Of a stretch of DNA of 64,000 bases, positions 42,578 to 51,295 are shown piece by piece. Positions within the stretch are counted from its first letter, which is position 1. The number at the start of each line of letters is the position of its first letter. The position numbers and the translations under genes are program-made. Under the pieces are notes generated by a model. It was not told the origin of the DNA and did not search any database. It saw nothing but the letters and a program-made list of their open reading frames with translations. The stretch spans positions 1 through 64,000 of the forward strand of contig JAEUUY010000026.1 of assembly GCA_016787225.1 (NCBI GenBank), in the 5' to 3' direction. Origin of the DNA: Chitinophagales bacterium. Lineage in GTDB: Bacteria; Bacteroidota; Bacteroidia; Chitinophagales; JADJOU01.

Positions 42578-43449
42578 GCTAAAATTTCAGCGACATGAAC
42601 TCTTATATTGTCGGCTATCTTATCCATCGGGATATCATTTTCATCGCCACTAAACGGGTCTTCTATTTCCTCTGCCACCAGTTCCATACCTAGCATAGTG
42701 TAGAAAACTAAAGCGACAATAGGTACACACCAATAGCCCAAGGTGAAACTCAATCCTACAGGCATAGTAGCTATATAGAAAAAAACTACTTTTTTGATAA
42801 AGGCAGAATAGCTATAGGGAATCGGAGTATTTTTGATTCGCTCGCAGGCTCCACATATATCTGCAAAATTGGATAATTCTATATTGATAAGACGCATATC
42901 GTCTGCACTGAGGCTCCCCGTTTTATACAAATCGTAGGTTTTTTGAAAGATTAATTTTGCTATTTGATTCGGAACGTGTTTCGAGTCATCAATATCTATT
43001 TCTGGGTGAGACAAATCATCGAGCATCAACCGAGTCTTTTCTTTCAAGAGGTGAGCCTTTAGGTGCTCCGCAAATAAGGGTATAGTTTGGCGATAAAAAT
43101 CTCTATCTGCTTCGCTGCTTGGTATCATGGCATTTATCTTAATGGCCAAATTCCGTGAAGAATTGACTAGGCTACCCCATAGCTTGCGCCCTTCCCACCA
43201 TCTGTCGTAGGCAGTATTCGTGCGAAATACCAATAGTATAGAAATAGCAAAGCCAAGAAAAGTTTGAAGCATCAGCACATTTTTTACAGGATGGTCTTGT
43301 GGTAATTTGAGAACATCCTGCTCTATGTACACTATAATGATCGTAAAAATACATACCGCCAATATCAACCAAGCCATCAGATGAAAAGATGAAGTCTGAT
43401 GAGGCTTCAATAATAAGCTAAACCAATCTCTGGGATTATATACTCGCAT
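42574..43449 (-). CDS. Bestrophin-like anion channel family protein
   Basis: A 291-residue membrane protein of the bacterial bestrophin (UPF0187) family. Diagnostic features are the N-terminal RDWFSLLLKPH, the helix-flanking FRTNTAYDRWWEGRKLWGSLVNSSRNLA (positions about 76-103) and the later helix SAFIKKVVFFYIATMPVGLSF. Bacterial bestrophins form pentameric ion channels in the inner membrane. The ion carried cannot be judged here. It starts the operon with the flippase and is divergent from the SDR gene. Confidence 0.92.
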   Translation of the reverse strand: MRVYNPRDWFSLLLKPHQTSSFHLMAWLILAVCIFTIIIVYIEQDVLKLPQDHPVKNVLMLQTFLGFAISILLVFRTNTAYDRWWEGRKLWGSLVNSSRNLAIKINAMIPSSEADRDFYRQTIPLFAEHLKAHLLKEKTRLMLDDLSHPEIDIDDSKHVPNQIAKLIFQKTYDLYKTGSLSADDMRLINIELSNFADICGACERIKNTPIPYSYSAFIKKVVFFYIATMPVGLSFTLGYWCVPIVALVFYTMLGMELVAEEIEDPFSGDENDIPMDKIADNIRVHVAEILA

Positions 43450-43500
43450 TTCTATATTTAGTGAGTAAAACTAAGACAAATAAAATATATACCTTTGATG

Positions 43501-43508
43501 TAAATTTG
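43501..43508 (+). promoter_or_regulatory. -7 box giving a near-leaderless SDR transcript
   Basis: TAAATTTG followed by C ends 7 bases before the ATG at 43516. A second candidate, TACCTTTG, lies at 43490-43497. Confidence 0.5.
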
Positions 43509-43515
43509 CAGCATA

Positions 43516-44280
43516 ATGAATAATAAAAAATTAGCCTTTATATCAGGAGCAACGTCTGGTATAGGAAAAGCAGCAGCCATACTTTTTGCTCAGAACAACT
43601 GGGATCTCGTAATTTCAGGCAGAAGAAAGCCTCGACTTGAAGAACTGACTCGTGATCTTGAGACTTCGTATGGCGTAACTGTTCTGCCACTTTGCTTTGA
43701 TATAGCAGATAGAGCGGCCCTTCGCAATAGCATTGAACAGAAAAAAGAAATTATATCATCTGTAAACGTACTAGTAAATAATGCTGGACTGGCATTAGGC
43801 AAATCAAGTTTCCAAGAAGGATTAGATGCTGACTGGGAAATGATGATAGACACCAATCTTAAAGGTTTAATCTATCTCACAAAGGAAATCGTACCTTTTA
43901 TGGTAAAAAATAAATCAGGCCACATCATCAATGTGAGTAGCACTGCTGCTAGAGATATGTATCTTGGTGGCAATGTCTATAGCGCCACTAAAAGCGCAGT
44001 AGATGCTTTGACTAAAAGTCTTCGCCTTGACCTATTGGAACACAATATAAAGGTGAGTAGTATAGCCCCAGGCATGGTTCATACAGAGTTTTCTGAGGTT
44101 CGTTTTCATGGAAATAAAGAACTTGCTGACAATGTTTATAAGGGTTTCGAACCTCTATCAGCTCATGATGTTGCCGATGCCATTCTTTATATAGCTAGCA
44201 GACCTGCACATGTGCATATTGGAGACCTATTGATTACATGCACGGCTCAGGCAAATTCAAATGTTGTATATAAGAGTTAA
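43516..44280 (+). CDS. SDR-family NAD(P)-dependent oxidoreductase
   Basis: A 254-residue classical short-chain dehydrogenase. The cofactor loop is SGATSGIG (10-17), the NNAG motif is at 88-91, and the catalytic residues are Ser141 or Ser142, Tyr155 and Lys159 (YSATK). Arg36-Arg37 after the second strand suggest preference for NADP(H). The sequence around PGMVHTEFSEVRFHG resembles the YdfG/serine dehydrogenase-like group, which acts on 3-hydroxy acids. It is a single-gene unit with its own promoter. Confidence 0.92.
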   Translation: MNNKKLAFISGATSGIGKAAAILFAQNNWDLVISGRRKPRLEELTRDLETSYGVTVLPLCFDIADRAALRNSIEQKKEIISSVNVLVNNAGLALGKSSFQEGLDADWEMMIDTNLKGLIYLTKEIVPFMVKNKSGHIINVSSTAARDMYLGGNVYSATKSAVDALTKSLRLDLLEHNIKVSSIAPGMVHTEFSEVRFHGNKELADNVYKGFEPLSAHDVADAILYIASRPAHVHIGDLLITCTAQANSNVVYKS

Positions 44281-44361
44281 AAAAATATCTTAGCGTCTTG
44301 TAAATAAAGACTTTTTATAGAACTATCAAAATAATTAGGTCGATTTCCATTTTTTTTGTAT

Positions 44362-44369
44362 TATCTTTG
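44362..44369 (+). promoter_or_regulatory. -7 box upstream of the starch-synthase-like/DUF4270/glmS operon
   Basis: TATCTTTG followed by C lies 47 bases before the ATG at 44417, giving a leader of about 40 bases. The next three genes are tightly spaced behind it. Confidence 0.5.
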
Positions 44370-44416
44370 CATATACTTAACCAGTGATTCTGTACACCTT
44401 TAAATTTTTCATTTAA

Positions 44417-45253
44417 ATGACTAAGAGAAAATTATTATTTCTAACTTCTGAGTTAGAGCCATTCAACAATCTATCTGATATAGCTACAAAAATTTCTGAA
44501 CTTCCAAACGAACTAGCATCATGCGGACTTGATGTAAGAATACTCATGCCACGTTTTGGAACAATAAATGAAAGAAGGCATAAATTGCATGAGGTTGTAC
44601 GATTGAGTGGTATCAATGTCATGTTTAACGATGAGGACTTTGCCTTGACAGTTAAAGTGGCTTCACTTCCTAATTCGAAGCATAGATTGCAAATATATTT
44701 TCTCCACAATGATGATTTCTATAATCGTAAAAATGACTATCTTGATGATAACGGGAAATTCTTTGAAGATAACTCTGAGAGAATGATATTTTTCAATAGG
44801 GGAGTTATGGAGACGGTTCGTAAATTTGGGTGGGCGCCTGATTTCATAATTTGTAATGGATGGATGACTAGCTTGGTTCCTTTTTATGCAAGAACTATTT
44901 ACGGCTCTGACCCTATATTCTCTGAATCAAAAATATTCTTCAATGTTTTTGATGAAGGTTTTAAGAATTCGCTTGAGTCAAAATTCTTGGAAAAAGCCCT
45001 CCTAGATGGAGTGATTAAAGAAGATAAAGGCATAGAGTATAAACCCGCAACACATACCGCTCTTTGCAAAGGTGCCATTCAATATGCTGATGCCATCGTT
45101 CTTAATACACATTCTATAGATAGTGAGCTCAATAAATGCATTATGAATTCAAAAAAGCCCACATTTAACAGGGACTTGCCGAATGAAAATCCTAAAGCAT
45201 TTTTTGAATTTATTGACGTATTCAAACCTGTAGTAGAAAGTGAGGGAGCATAA
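44417..45253 (+). CDS. Short glycogen/starch synthase-like protein (GT5 N-terminal domain only)
   Basis: A 278-residue protein that corresponds to the N-terminal (starch synthase catalytic) domain of GT5 enzymes. It has FLTSELEPFNNLSDIATKIS, where GlgA has the ADP-glucose-binding KxGGL loop, and later FDEGFKNSL and CKGAIQYADAIVLNTHS. The C-terminal nucleotide-sugar-binding half is absent, and the KTGGL lysine-glycine motif is not kept, so glycogen synthase activity is unlikely. Short forms placed before DUF4270 and glmS recur in Bacteroidota as I recall. It overlaps the DUF4270 gene by 14 bases. Confidence 0.82.
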   Translation: MTKRKLLFLTSELEPFNNLSDIATKISELPNELASCGLDVRILMPRFGTINERRHKLHEVVRLSGINVMFNDEDFALTVKVASLPNSKHRLQIYFLHNDDFYNRKNDYLDDNGKFFEDNSERMIFFNRGVMETVRKFGWAPDFIICNGWMTSLVPFYARTIYGSDPIFSESKIFFNVFDEGFKNSLESKFLEKALLDGVIKEDKGIEYKPATHTALCKGAIQYADAIVLNTHSIDSELNKCIMNSKKPTFNRDLPNENPKAFFEFIDVFKPVVESEGA

Positions 45254-46553
45254 ACCGTTCATAATATTTTATCTCTTAAATCTTTTTATATTCCTAGCTT
45301 CTTGTAGTAAAGAAGGAAGTGATTTTATAGATGACACCCCTATACCACTTGGAGCAAAGGTAGACACAAGTTTTGAGATTATTGGCTACAATAGTATTGA
45401 TTCTATACGATCTATACGCAACACCAGTGTCGTGCCATTTGGAACCAAAGTAGATGGCAACTACGGAACCTTTCGATCCAGTTTCTATGCTAGCTATCAA
45501 ACTACCCTTACAAGCAAATCCTTTAGCTTTTCTTCTGTTGATTCTATTGTTTTAATAATACCATATTTCAGTAATACGCCAAAATATGGAGCAGCCAACC
45601 AACCGTTTAGTGTAGAAGTATATGAAATGACTGAAGGTATAGAAACAGACCCGAATAGTAAAAAAATGAGCTATACCTATGCATCTGGTCTTATTGGATC
45701 CAAGTACAATTTTATACCAAATGTTAAAGACAGTATCATAGATATTGGCGGCAAAATTCCAGCTGCAATTAAAATACCTCTTAACTTGAGTTTAGCAAAC
45801 AAAATTATAGCTCCTGGCAGCTATGCTAGTGACGCAGAACTTCAAAATATATTCAAAGGTCTTTATGTGAGAAGTTCCTCGAATTCGAATACAAATGGTT
45901 TTGTGTTATTGAGCATTAGTTCTGACAATATAATTCGTATTTACGGGAAAAATTCAGGTGGATTATCCATTACATCCGACTTTTCTACAGGAGGGAGTAA
46001 CTCCACCACGGTCAATGAGTATATTCACGATCCTGCTAGTATAGCCAGAACAAGCAGTATTAATCCAAACCGTACGACTGGAGATAATCTGCTCTATACA
46101 CATGGGTTAAACGGCTATGTACCCACGCTCATTTTGCCTGACCTATCAATCTATTCCAAAACTAAAAGTATATTCAAAGCAGAATTAAGTCTTTACAGTA
46201 TTGATACTAGTATTTTAAGTGTAGAAAGCTTTGGGCTTATGTACTTAGATACTGCAGGGAATAAAGAATTCTTATTGCCAGATGAGTTATATAAAAAGAA
46301 ATTTCTCATATCTACAAAAGATACTATTATTAGTGGAAAGGCATGTAAAGAATATAAATACAATATAGCAATGTATCTTAATAGACTAATTTCTACGCCA
46401 GGTATAAGTAGAAAAATTCGAGTGTACTCTGCGCCATTACTTATTTCCAATTCGGTAACCAAGTATTCTGATTTTTTACCTTCGAGTGCTATTATTGGAG
46501 GAACGGGGCATATAGCCAAGCCTAAATTAAGAATATATTATAAAGATATTTAA
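45240..46553 (+). CDS. DUF4270 family lipoprotein
   Basis: A 437-residue lipoprotein. The signal has FIIFYLLNLFIFLASCSKE with the acylated Cys at residue 22, so it is likely surface- or periplasm-facing on a membrane. The body is beta-rich with a repeated Asp-Ser-Ile pattern, and the N-terminal GAKVDTSFEIIGYNSIDSI segment fits DUF4270. The function is unknown. Its position between the short starch-synthase-like gene and glmS is a phylum-typical order and hints at an envelope or amino-sugar role. It overlaps the upstream gene by 14 bases and is followed by glmS after 11 bases. Confidence 0.82.
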   Translation: MREHKPFIIFYLLNLFIFLASCSKEGSDFIDDTPIPLGAKVDTSFEIIGYNSIDSIRSIRNTSVVPFGTKVDGNYGTFRSSFYASYQTTLTSKSFSFSSVDSIVLIIPYFSNTPKYGAANQPFSVEVYEMTEGIETDPNSKKMSYTYASGLIGSKYNFIPNVKDSIIDIGGKIPAAIKIPLNLSLANKIIAPGSYASDAELQNIFKGLYVRSSSNSNTNGFVLLSISSDNIIRIYGKNSGGLSITSDFSTGGSNSTTVNEYIHDPASIARTSSINPNRTTGDNLLYTHGLNGYVPTLILPDLSIYSKTKSIFKAELSLYSIDTSILSVESFGLMYLDTAGNKEFLLPDELYKKKFLISTKDTIISGKACKEYKYNIAMYLNRLISTPGISRKIRVYSAPLLISNSVTKYSDFLPSSAIIGGTGHIAKPKLRIYYKDI

Positions 46554-46564
46554 TTCAATAAAAT

Positions 46565-48409
46565 ATGTGCGGAATAGTAGCCTATATTGGTACCAGAGAT
46601 GCCTATCCTATTTTGATAAAAGGTTTAAAAAGACTTGAGTATAGGGGATATGATAGCGCTGGTGTAGCTTTGATGAAGGATCAAAAGATATCGCTTATTA
46701 AACAAAAAGGAAAAGTATCCGAGTTAGAAGAGCTAGCAACAAAATCAGATGTAACTGGTACACTGGGTATAGGTCATACTCGCTGGGCTACCCATGGACC
46801 GCCTAGTCAAATTAATTCGCACCCCCATCTCAGCAATAATGGTGATATTGCTGTTATTCACAATGGTATCATAGAAAATTTTCAATCCATAAAAGAGGAA
46901 CTAACACGTAGAGGCTATCAATTCATCTCAGATACTGATACAGAGGTACTAGCACACTTAATAGAAGAAGTTCAGAAAAATGAAAAATGCAATTTAGACA
47001 AAGCAGTTAGACTAGCCCTTAATGAAGTAACTGGAGCCTATGCCATAGCTGTATTTTCTAAAAAAGAACCCGATATACTCATAGGAGCTCGAAAAGGTAG
47101 CCCTCTTATAGTAGGTATAGGTAAAAATGAGTTTTTCCTTGCGTCAGATGCATCTCCAGTCATCGAATACACGAAAAAAGTTGTCTATATTAATGACGAG
47201 GAAATGGTGACATTAAATAGAAGTGGAGATTTTGAATTAAAAACTATACAAAATCAGGAGAAAACCCCTTATATCCATGAATTAGAGTTAAATCTTGAAT
47301 CTATAGAAAAGGGTGGCTATGAGCACTTTATGCTTAAAGAGATTCATGAACAACCCAAAAGTATTTATGATAGTATTAGAGGTAGAGTCGATATAGAGAA
47401 TGGTCTTATCAAATTAGGCGGACTCGAAGAGTATAAGGATCGTATCATGGCTTCCAGAAGAATTATCATTGTGGCATGTGGTACCTCATGGCATGCAGGA
47501 TTACTTGCTGAGTATATGATAGAGGATTTAGCCAGAGCCAATGTAGAGGTAGAATACGCCTCTGAATTTAGATATAGAAATCCAGTCATTGATGAAGATG
47601 ACATTATTATAGCCATATCACAATCAGGTGAAACAGCAGATACTCTGGCGGCAATAGAAATGGCTAAACAAAAAGGATGTCTCATTTTAGGAGTTTGCAA
47701 CGTAGTAGGCTCTTCTATACCTAGAGCATCGCATGCTGGCTGTTATACACATGCTGGTCCTGAGATAGGTGTAGCTAGTACCAAAGCTTTTACAGCTCAA
47801 GTTTCTGTTCTATTTCTAATAGCATTGTGGATAGCAAACAACAAATCAACACTATCCAAAACTAGAATTAAACAATTACTAAAGGAATTAGATAGTCTAC
47901 CTTCGAAAATTGAATCATTACTTAAATCTTGTGAAGAGAAGGTAAAAACGATAGCTCATAACTATAAAGATGCAAGAAACTTTCTCTACCTAGGTAGAGG
48001 CTATAATTTCCCTGCAGCATTAGAAGGGGCATTGAAATTGAAAGAGATTTCTTATATTCATGCAGAAGGATATCCAGCGGCAGAGATGAAACATGGCCCA
48101 ATTGCTTTGATTGATGAAGAAATGCCTGTTGTGTTTCTTGTCAATAATATAAGTAGTCATGAAAAAACTTTGAGCAATGTGCAAGAAGTAGCTGCAAGAA
48201 AGGGTCAAGTAATAGCTATTGCAAGACACGGAGACGCCCAAATCAAAAAACTAGCGAAGCATGTGATTGAGGTACCTGATACGGAGGATTGCCTTAGTCC
48301 TATATTAGCTTCTATTCCACTACAATTATTATCCTATTACACAGCCATTGAAAGAGGGTGTAACGTAGATCAGCCTAGAAATTTAGCCAAAAGTGTGACT
48401 GTTGAATAA
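46565..48409 (+). CDS. glmS: Glutamine-fructose-6-phosphate aminotransferase (isomerising)
   Basis: A 614-residue enzyme making glucosamine-6-phosphate for peptidoglycan and LPS. The N-terminal glutaminase nucleophile is Cys2 (MCGIVAYIG) after Met removal, with RGYDSAGVAL and HTRWATHG typical. The two SIS domains (from about residue 280) carry CGTSWHAG and SQSGETADT, and the C-terminal NLAKSVTVE is the conserved end that closes the active site. It lies between DUF4270 and the penicillin-binding protein gene with gaps of about 10 bases. With glmM at 51296-52684, two steps of UDP-GlcNAc synthesis are encoded within 6 kb. No glmS ribozyme is seen upstream. Confidence 0.98.
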   Translation: MCGIVAYIGTRDAYPILIKGLKRLEYRGYDSAGVALMKDQKISLIKQKGKVSELEELATKSDVTGTLGIGHTRWATHGPPSQINSHPHLSNNGDIAVIHNGIIENFQSIKEELTRRGYQFISDTDTEVLAHLIEEVQKNEKCNLDKAVRLALNEVTGAYAIAVFSKKEPDILIGARKGSPLIVGIGKNEFFLASDASPVIEYTKKVVYINDEEMVTLNRSGDFELKTIQNQEKTPYIHELELNLESIEKGGYEHFMLKEIHEQPKSIYDSIRGRVDIENGLIKLGGLEEYKDRIMASRRIIIVACGTSWHAGLLAEYMIEDLARANVEVEYASEFRYRNPVIDEDDIIIAISQSGETADTLAAIEMAKQKGCLILGVCNVVGSSIPRASHAGCYTHAGPEIGVASTKAFTAQVSVLFLIALWIANNKSTLSKTRIKQLLKELDSLPSKIESLLKSCEEKVKTIAHNYKDARNFLYLGRGYNFPAALEGALKLKEISYIHAEGYPAAEMKHGPIALIDEEMPVVFLVNNISSHEKTLSNVQEVAARKGQVIAIARHGDAQIKKLAKHVIEVPDTEDCLSPILASIPLQLLSYYTAIERGCNVDQPRNLAKSVTVE

Positions 48410-48418
48410 ACCTAGCTG

Positions 48419-50686
48419 ATGGAAAATAGCTTTAGATTCTATTTTAGACTTTTTCTAAAAATAAGCTTAGGTTTCTTTTTATTTTTTTCAATACTCCTAT
48501 TTGCGGTGTCTCAAGGTTGGTTAGGCGAACTTCCATCTATCGAGTATATTAAGAACCCATCAAGTCAATTATCGTCTACCATTTATTCCGAAGATTATGA
48601 GGTAATGGGTAAACTCTATTATGAGAATAGAACAGAACTAAACTACAAACAGATTTCAACGAGTACTATAGAAGCCCTCATAGCTACGGAAGATGAGCGA
48701 TTTTACGACCATTCAGGAATCGATGTTTTCGGTTTAATTTCAGCTAGCTTTAGAACTTTTATCTTAGGTAAACCCTCTGGCGCTAGCACTATTACCCAAC
48801 AATTAGCGAAAAATCTATTCCATTCAGAAGAAGGAAGAAAGAATAAGCTAAAACGCCTCATTCAAAAAGTTAAAGAATGGTATATAGCTATAGAATTGGA
48901 ACGTAATTTCTCAAAACAAGAGATACTTGCACTATATTTCAATACGGTTCCTTTTCTTCACAATTCTTATGGACTGCGAGAGGCATCAAAAACATATTTC
49001 AATAAAGAACCAATAAAACTAACAATAGATGAATCTGCAGTTTTAGTTGGTATGCTTAAAGGACCAGCGCTCTATAACCCTAAATCGAAACCAGATAATG
49101 CACTCAAAAGACGCAATGTAGTCTTAGAGCAGATGCGGAAAGCAGGTTTTATTGATGAAATGACAGCAACCAGTGCTAAAAAACTTCCAATAAAACTTGA
49201 TTATAGATTAACCTCTCCGAGTACTGGATTAGCACCATATCTAAGAGAACAAATAAGAATGGAATTAGGAGATATCTTACAAAATTTTTCCAAAGAAAAT
49301 GGAGATCCATATGATATTTATGCTGACGGCTTAAAAATTTATACCACCATAAACTCCAAGCTGCAAACTTATGCAGAAGAGTCTGTATCAGAACACATGC
49401 CTTGGCTGCAAAGGGAGTTTCTCAGAGAGTGGGGGGCAAAGGACCCATACAAGTATGGGGCGAAGGCGAATCCTGATTTGGTTAAAAATATTGTACGCGC
49501 ATCAGAACAATACAAAAACCTCAGCGATGAAGGCAAATCTGAAGATGAAATTTTCAAAATACTCAGTACAGAGAAGCATGCTATGCGAATTTTTACCTGG
49601 CGCGGGCCTATAGATACGACGATGAGTTTTATAGATTCGATTAAATATGTAAAGAAGATTTTACAAGCTGGGCTATGTGCAATTGACCCACATACGGGGA
49701 AAATTCGAGCTTGGGTTGGCGGTATAGATTTTAATTTCTTTAAATACGACCATGTCAGACAATCAACAAAAAGGCAATCAGGATCAACCTTTAAGCCATT
49801 TCTCTATAATGTAGCATTAGAAAATGGACTGACCCCATGTAGTAAACTTATTTACGAAAAACCACTCATTGAAGGGCACGAAAGCTGGGATCCTAAAGGT
49901 TCTAAGAATTTTAAAGATGGAGAAGAAGTCACTTTAAAAGATGGATTACAAGTTTCCGACAACAGAATAGCTGCACTTTTGATAAAACAATTTGGCCCTT
50001 CCTTACTTATTGATAAAGCCAAGCAACTAGGCATAGATGCAGAGTTTGAAGAAGTACCAGCTATCAGCTTAGGCACTTCGGATATATCCGTAATAGAAAT
50101 GACTGGAGCCTACACTCCTTATATGAATGGCGGTATCTATAGTAAGCCATTTTATATTGAACGTATTGAAGATAAGGATGGAAATGTCATATTCGAGAAA
50201 AAACCGGAGTCCAAAGAAGTAATGCCTGAAGAAATTGCAAAAACAATGAATCTCATGCTTCAGGGAGTATCCAAAGACAAAGGTACCGCCGCAAGACTTC
50301 GTGGTCAATACGGTTTTAAGGATGAAATCGCATGCAAAACTGGAACTACTCAATCTAACTCAGACGGTTGGTTTATAGGCAGCACATCACAACTTTTAAC
50401 TACAGTTTGGGTTGGAGCAGATGACCCCTCCATAAGTTTTGCATCTACCAGACTCGGACAAGGTGCAAATACTGCGCTTCCCATTTGGGCAAAGTTTTAT
50501 AAAAAAGCTACGTCTATCCCTAAATACAAGTCAGGATCTTTTTTCTCTGAATCGGACAGTACACTTATTAAACAATTTGATTGTAGCTTCCAGAACTCTG
50601 CTTTACCTCTGGATGACACAAATACCGACTATAGCCCTACTAATGATACTTTGCCAATATATAATGATAGCAAAAAGGACTATTAA
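48419..50686 (+). CDS. Class A penicillin-binding protein (transglycosylase/transpeptidase)
   Basis: A 755-residue bifunctional peptidoglycan synthase of the PBP1A type. One N-terminal membrane helix (13-32) leads to the GT51 transglycosylase, with catalytic Glu91 in ATEDERFYDHSG and GASTITQQLAKNLF. The transpeptidase has active Ser456 in SGSTFKPF, an SDN motif (QVSDNRIAA) and KTGT starting at Lys640. The protein acts on the periplasmic side. The gene follows glmS by 9 bases, linking precursor supply and wall synthesis. The 3' end overlaps the convergent PAP2 gene by 4 bases. Confidence 0.96.
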   Translation: MENSFRFYFRLFLKISLGFFLFFSILLFAVSQGWLGELPSIEYIKNPSSQLSSTIYSEDYEVMGKLYYENRTELNYKQISTSTIEALIATEDERFYDHSGIDVFGLISASFRTFILGKPSGASTITQQLAKNLFHSEEGRKNKLKRLIQKVKEWYIAIELERNFSKQEILALYFNTVPFLHNSYGLREASKTYFNKEPIKLTIDESAVLVGMLKGPALYNPKSKPDNALKRRNVVLEQMRKAGFIDEMTATSAKKLPIKLDYRLTSPSTGLAPYLREQIRMELGDILQNFSKENGDPYDIYADGLKIYTTINSKLQTYAEESVSEHMPWLQREFLREWGAKDPYKYGAKANPDLVKNIVRASEQYKNLSDEGKSEDEIFKILSTEKHAMRIFTWRGPIDTTMSFIDSIKYVKKILQAGLCAIDPHTGKIRAWVGGIDFNFFKYDHVRQSTKRQSGSTFKPFLYNVALENGLTPCSKLIYEKPLIEGHESWDPKGSKNFKDGEEVTLKDGLQVSDNRIAALLIKQFGPSLLIDKAKQLGIDAEFEEVPAISLGTSDISVIEMTGAYTPYMNGGIYSKPFYIERIEDKDGNVIFEKKPESKEVMPEEIAKTMNLMLQGVSKDKGTAARLRGQYGFKDEIACKTGTTQSNSDGWFIGSTSQLLTTVWVGADDPSISFASTRLGQGANTALPIWAKFYKKATSIPKYKSGSFFSESDSTLIKQFDCSFQNSALPLDDTNTDYSPTNDTLPIYNDSKKDY

Positions 50687-51249
50687 TCTAGCTTTTCATT
50701 AATACCAATACATTTAGACCGGATCCAAATACTGCCTATATAACCTATTGTAGCACCTATCAATATTCCCCCAATTACATCTGAGGGGTAATGCACCCCA
50801 ATATAAACCTGACTAAAAGAAATAGTAACTACCCAAACTGCCAATAACCATCTATAGGTTTTAGGTATAAAATAGAAAAGAAAAGAAGCCAAGGAAGCAT
50901 GGTTCATAGCATGGCAAGATGGGAAACTATATGTTTGGCTACAAAACGGAAATTGGTTTAGCCAAAATTGAAATTCAGCTATTTGGCAAGGTCTCGGTCG
51001 TTGAAATAAGGGTTTTAATAAGCGCGCACATAAAATATCACACAAAGCGGTAACCAAAATAGTAGTTATAAAAATCTTCCAAAATTCATCAGGAAATTTT
51101 CTCCAAATGTAGTATGTAAATAATAAATATAAAGGAATCCAGGTGGTCTTAGTTCGAAGAATGGGACACAATGTATCTAAAGATAAACATTGTAGGTTGC
51201 CATGTATCCATTTAAGAACAGCAATATCAATCGACTGAATAAGTTCCAC
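50683..51249 (-). CDS. PAP2-superfamily phosphatase (possible undecaprenyl-diphosphatase)
   Basis: A 188-residue membrane phosphatase. The PAP2 motifs are KPLFQRPRP (KX6RP), SFPSCHAMNHAS (PSGH with Cys for Gly) and SQVYIGVHYPSDVIGG (SRX5HX3D-like). About five helices are present. Family members dephosphorylate lipid phosphates; recycling undecaprenyl diphosphate would fit the neighbouring wall genes, but that is inference. It is convergent with the penicillin-binding protein gene, overlapping it by 4 bases at the 3' ends, and lies about 45 bases after glmM on the same strand. Confidence 0.88.
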   Translation of the reverse strand: MELIQSIDIAVLKWIHGNLQCLSLDTLCPILRTKTTWIPLYLLFTYYIWRKFPDEFWKIFITTILVTALCDILCARLLKPLFQRPRPCQIAEFQFWLNQFPFCSQTYSFPSCHAMNHASLASFLFYFIPKTYRWLLAVWVVTISFSQVYIGVHYPSDVIGGILIGATIGYIGSIWIRSKCIGINEKLD

Positions 51250-51295
51250 TTTTGAAAATGCTTAAATTTTAAACATCTATTTTGATATACGTTTA

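Noticed and set aside
46500-46565. glmS ribozyme upstream of glmS
   Set aside because: Only 11 bases separate DUF4270 from glmS, and no conserved ribozyme sequence is seen.
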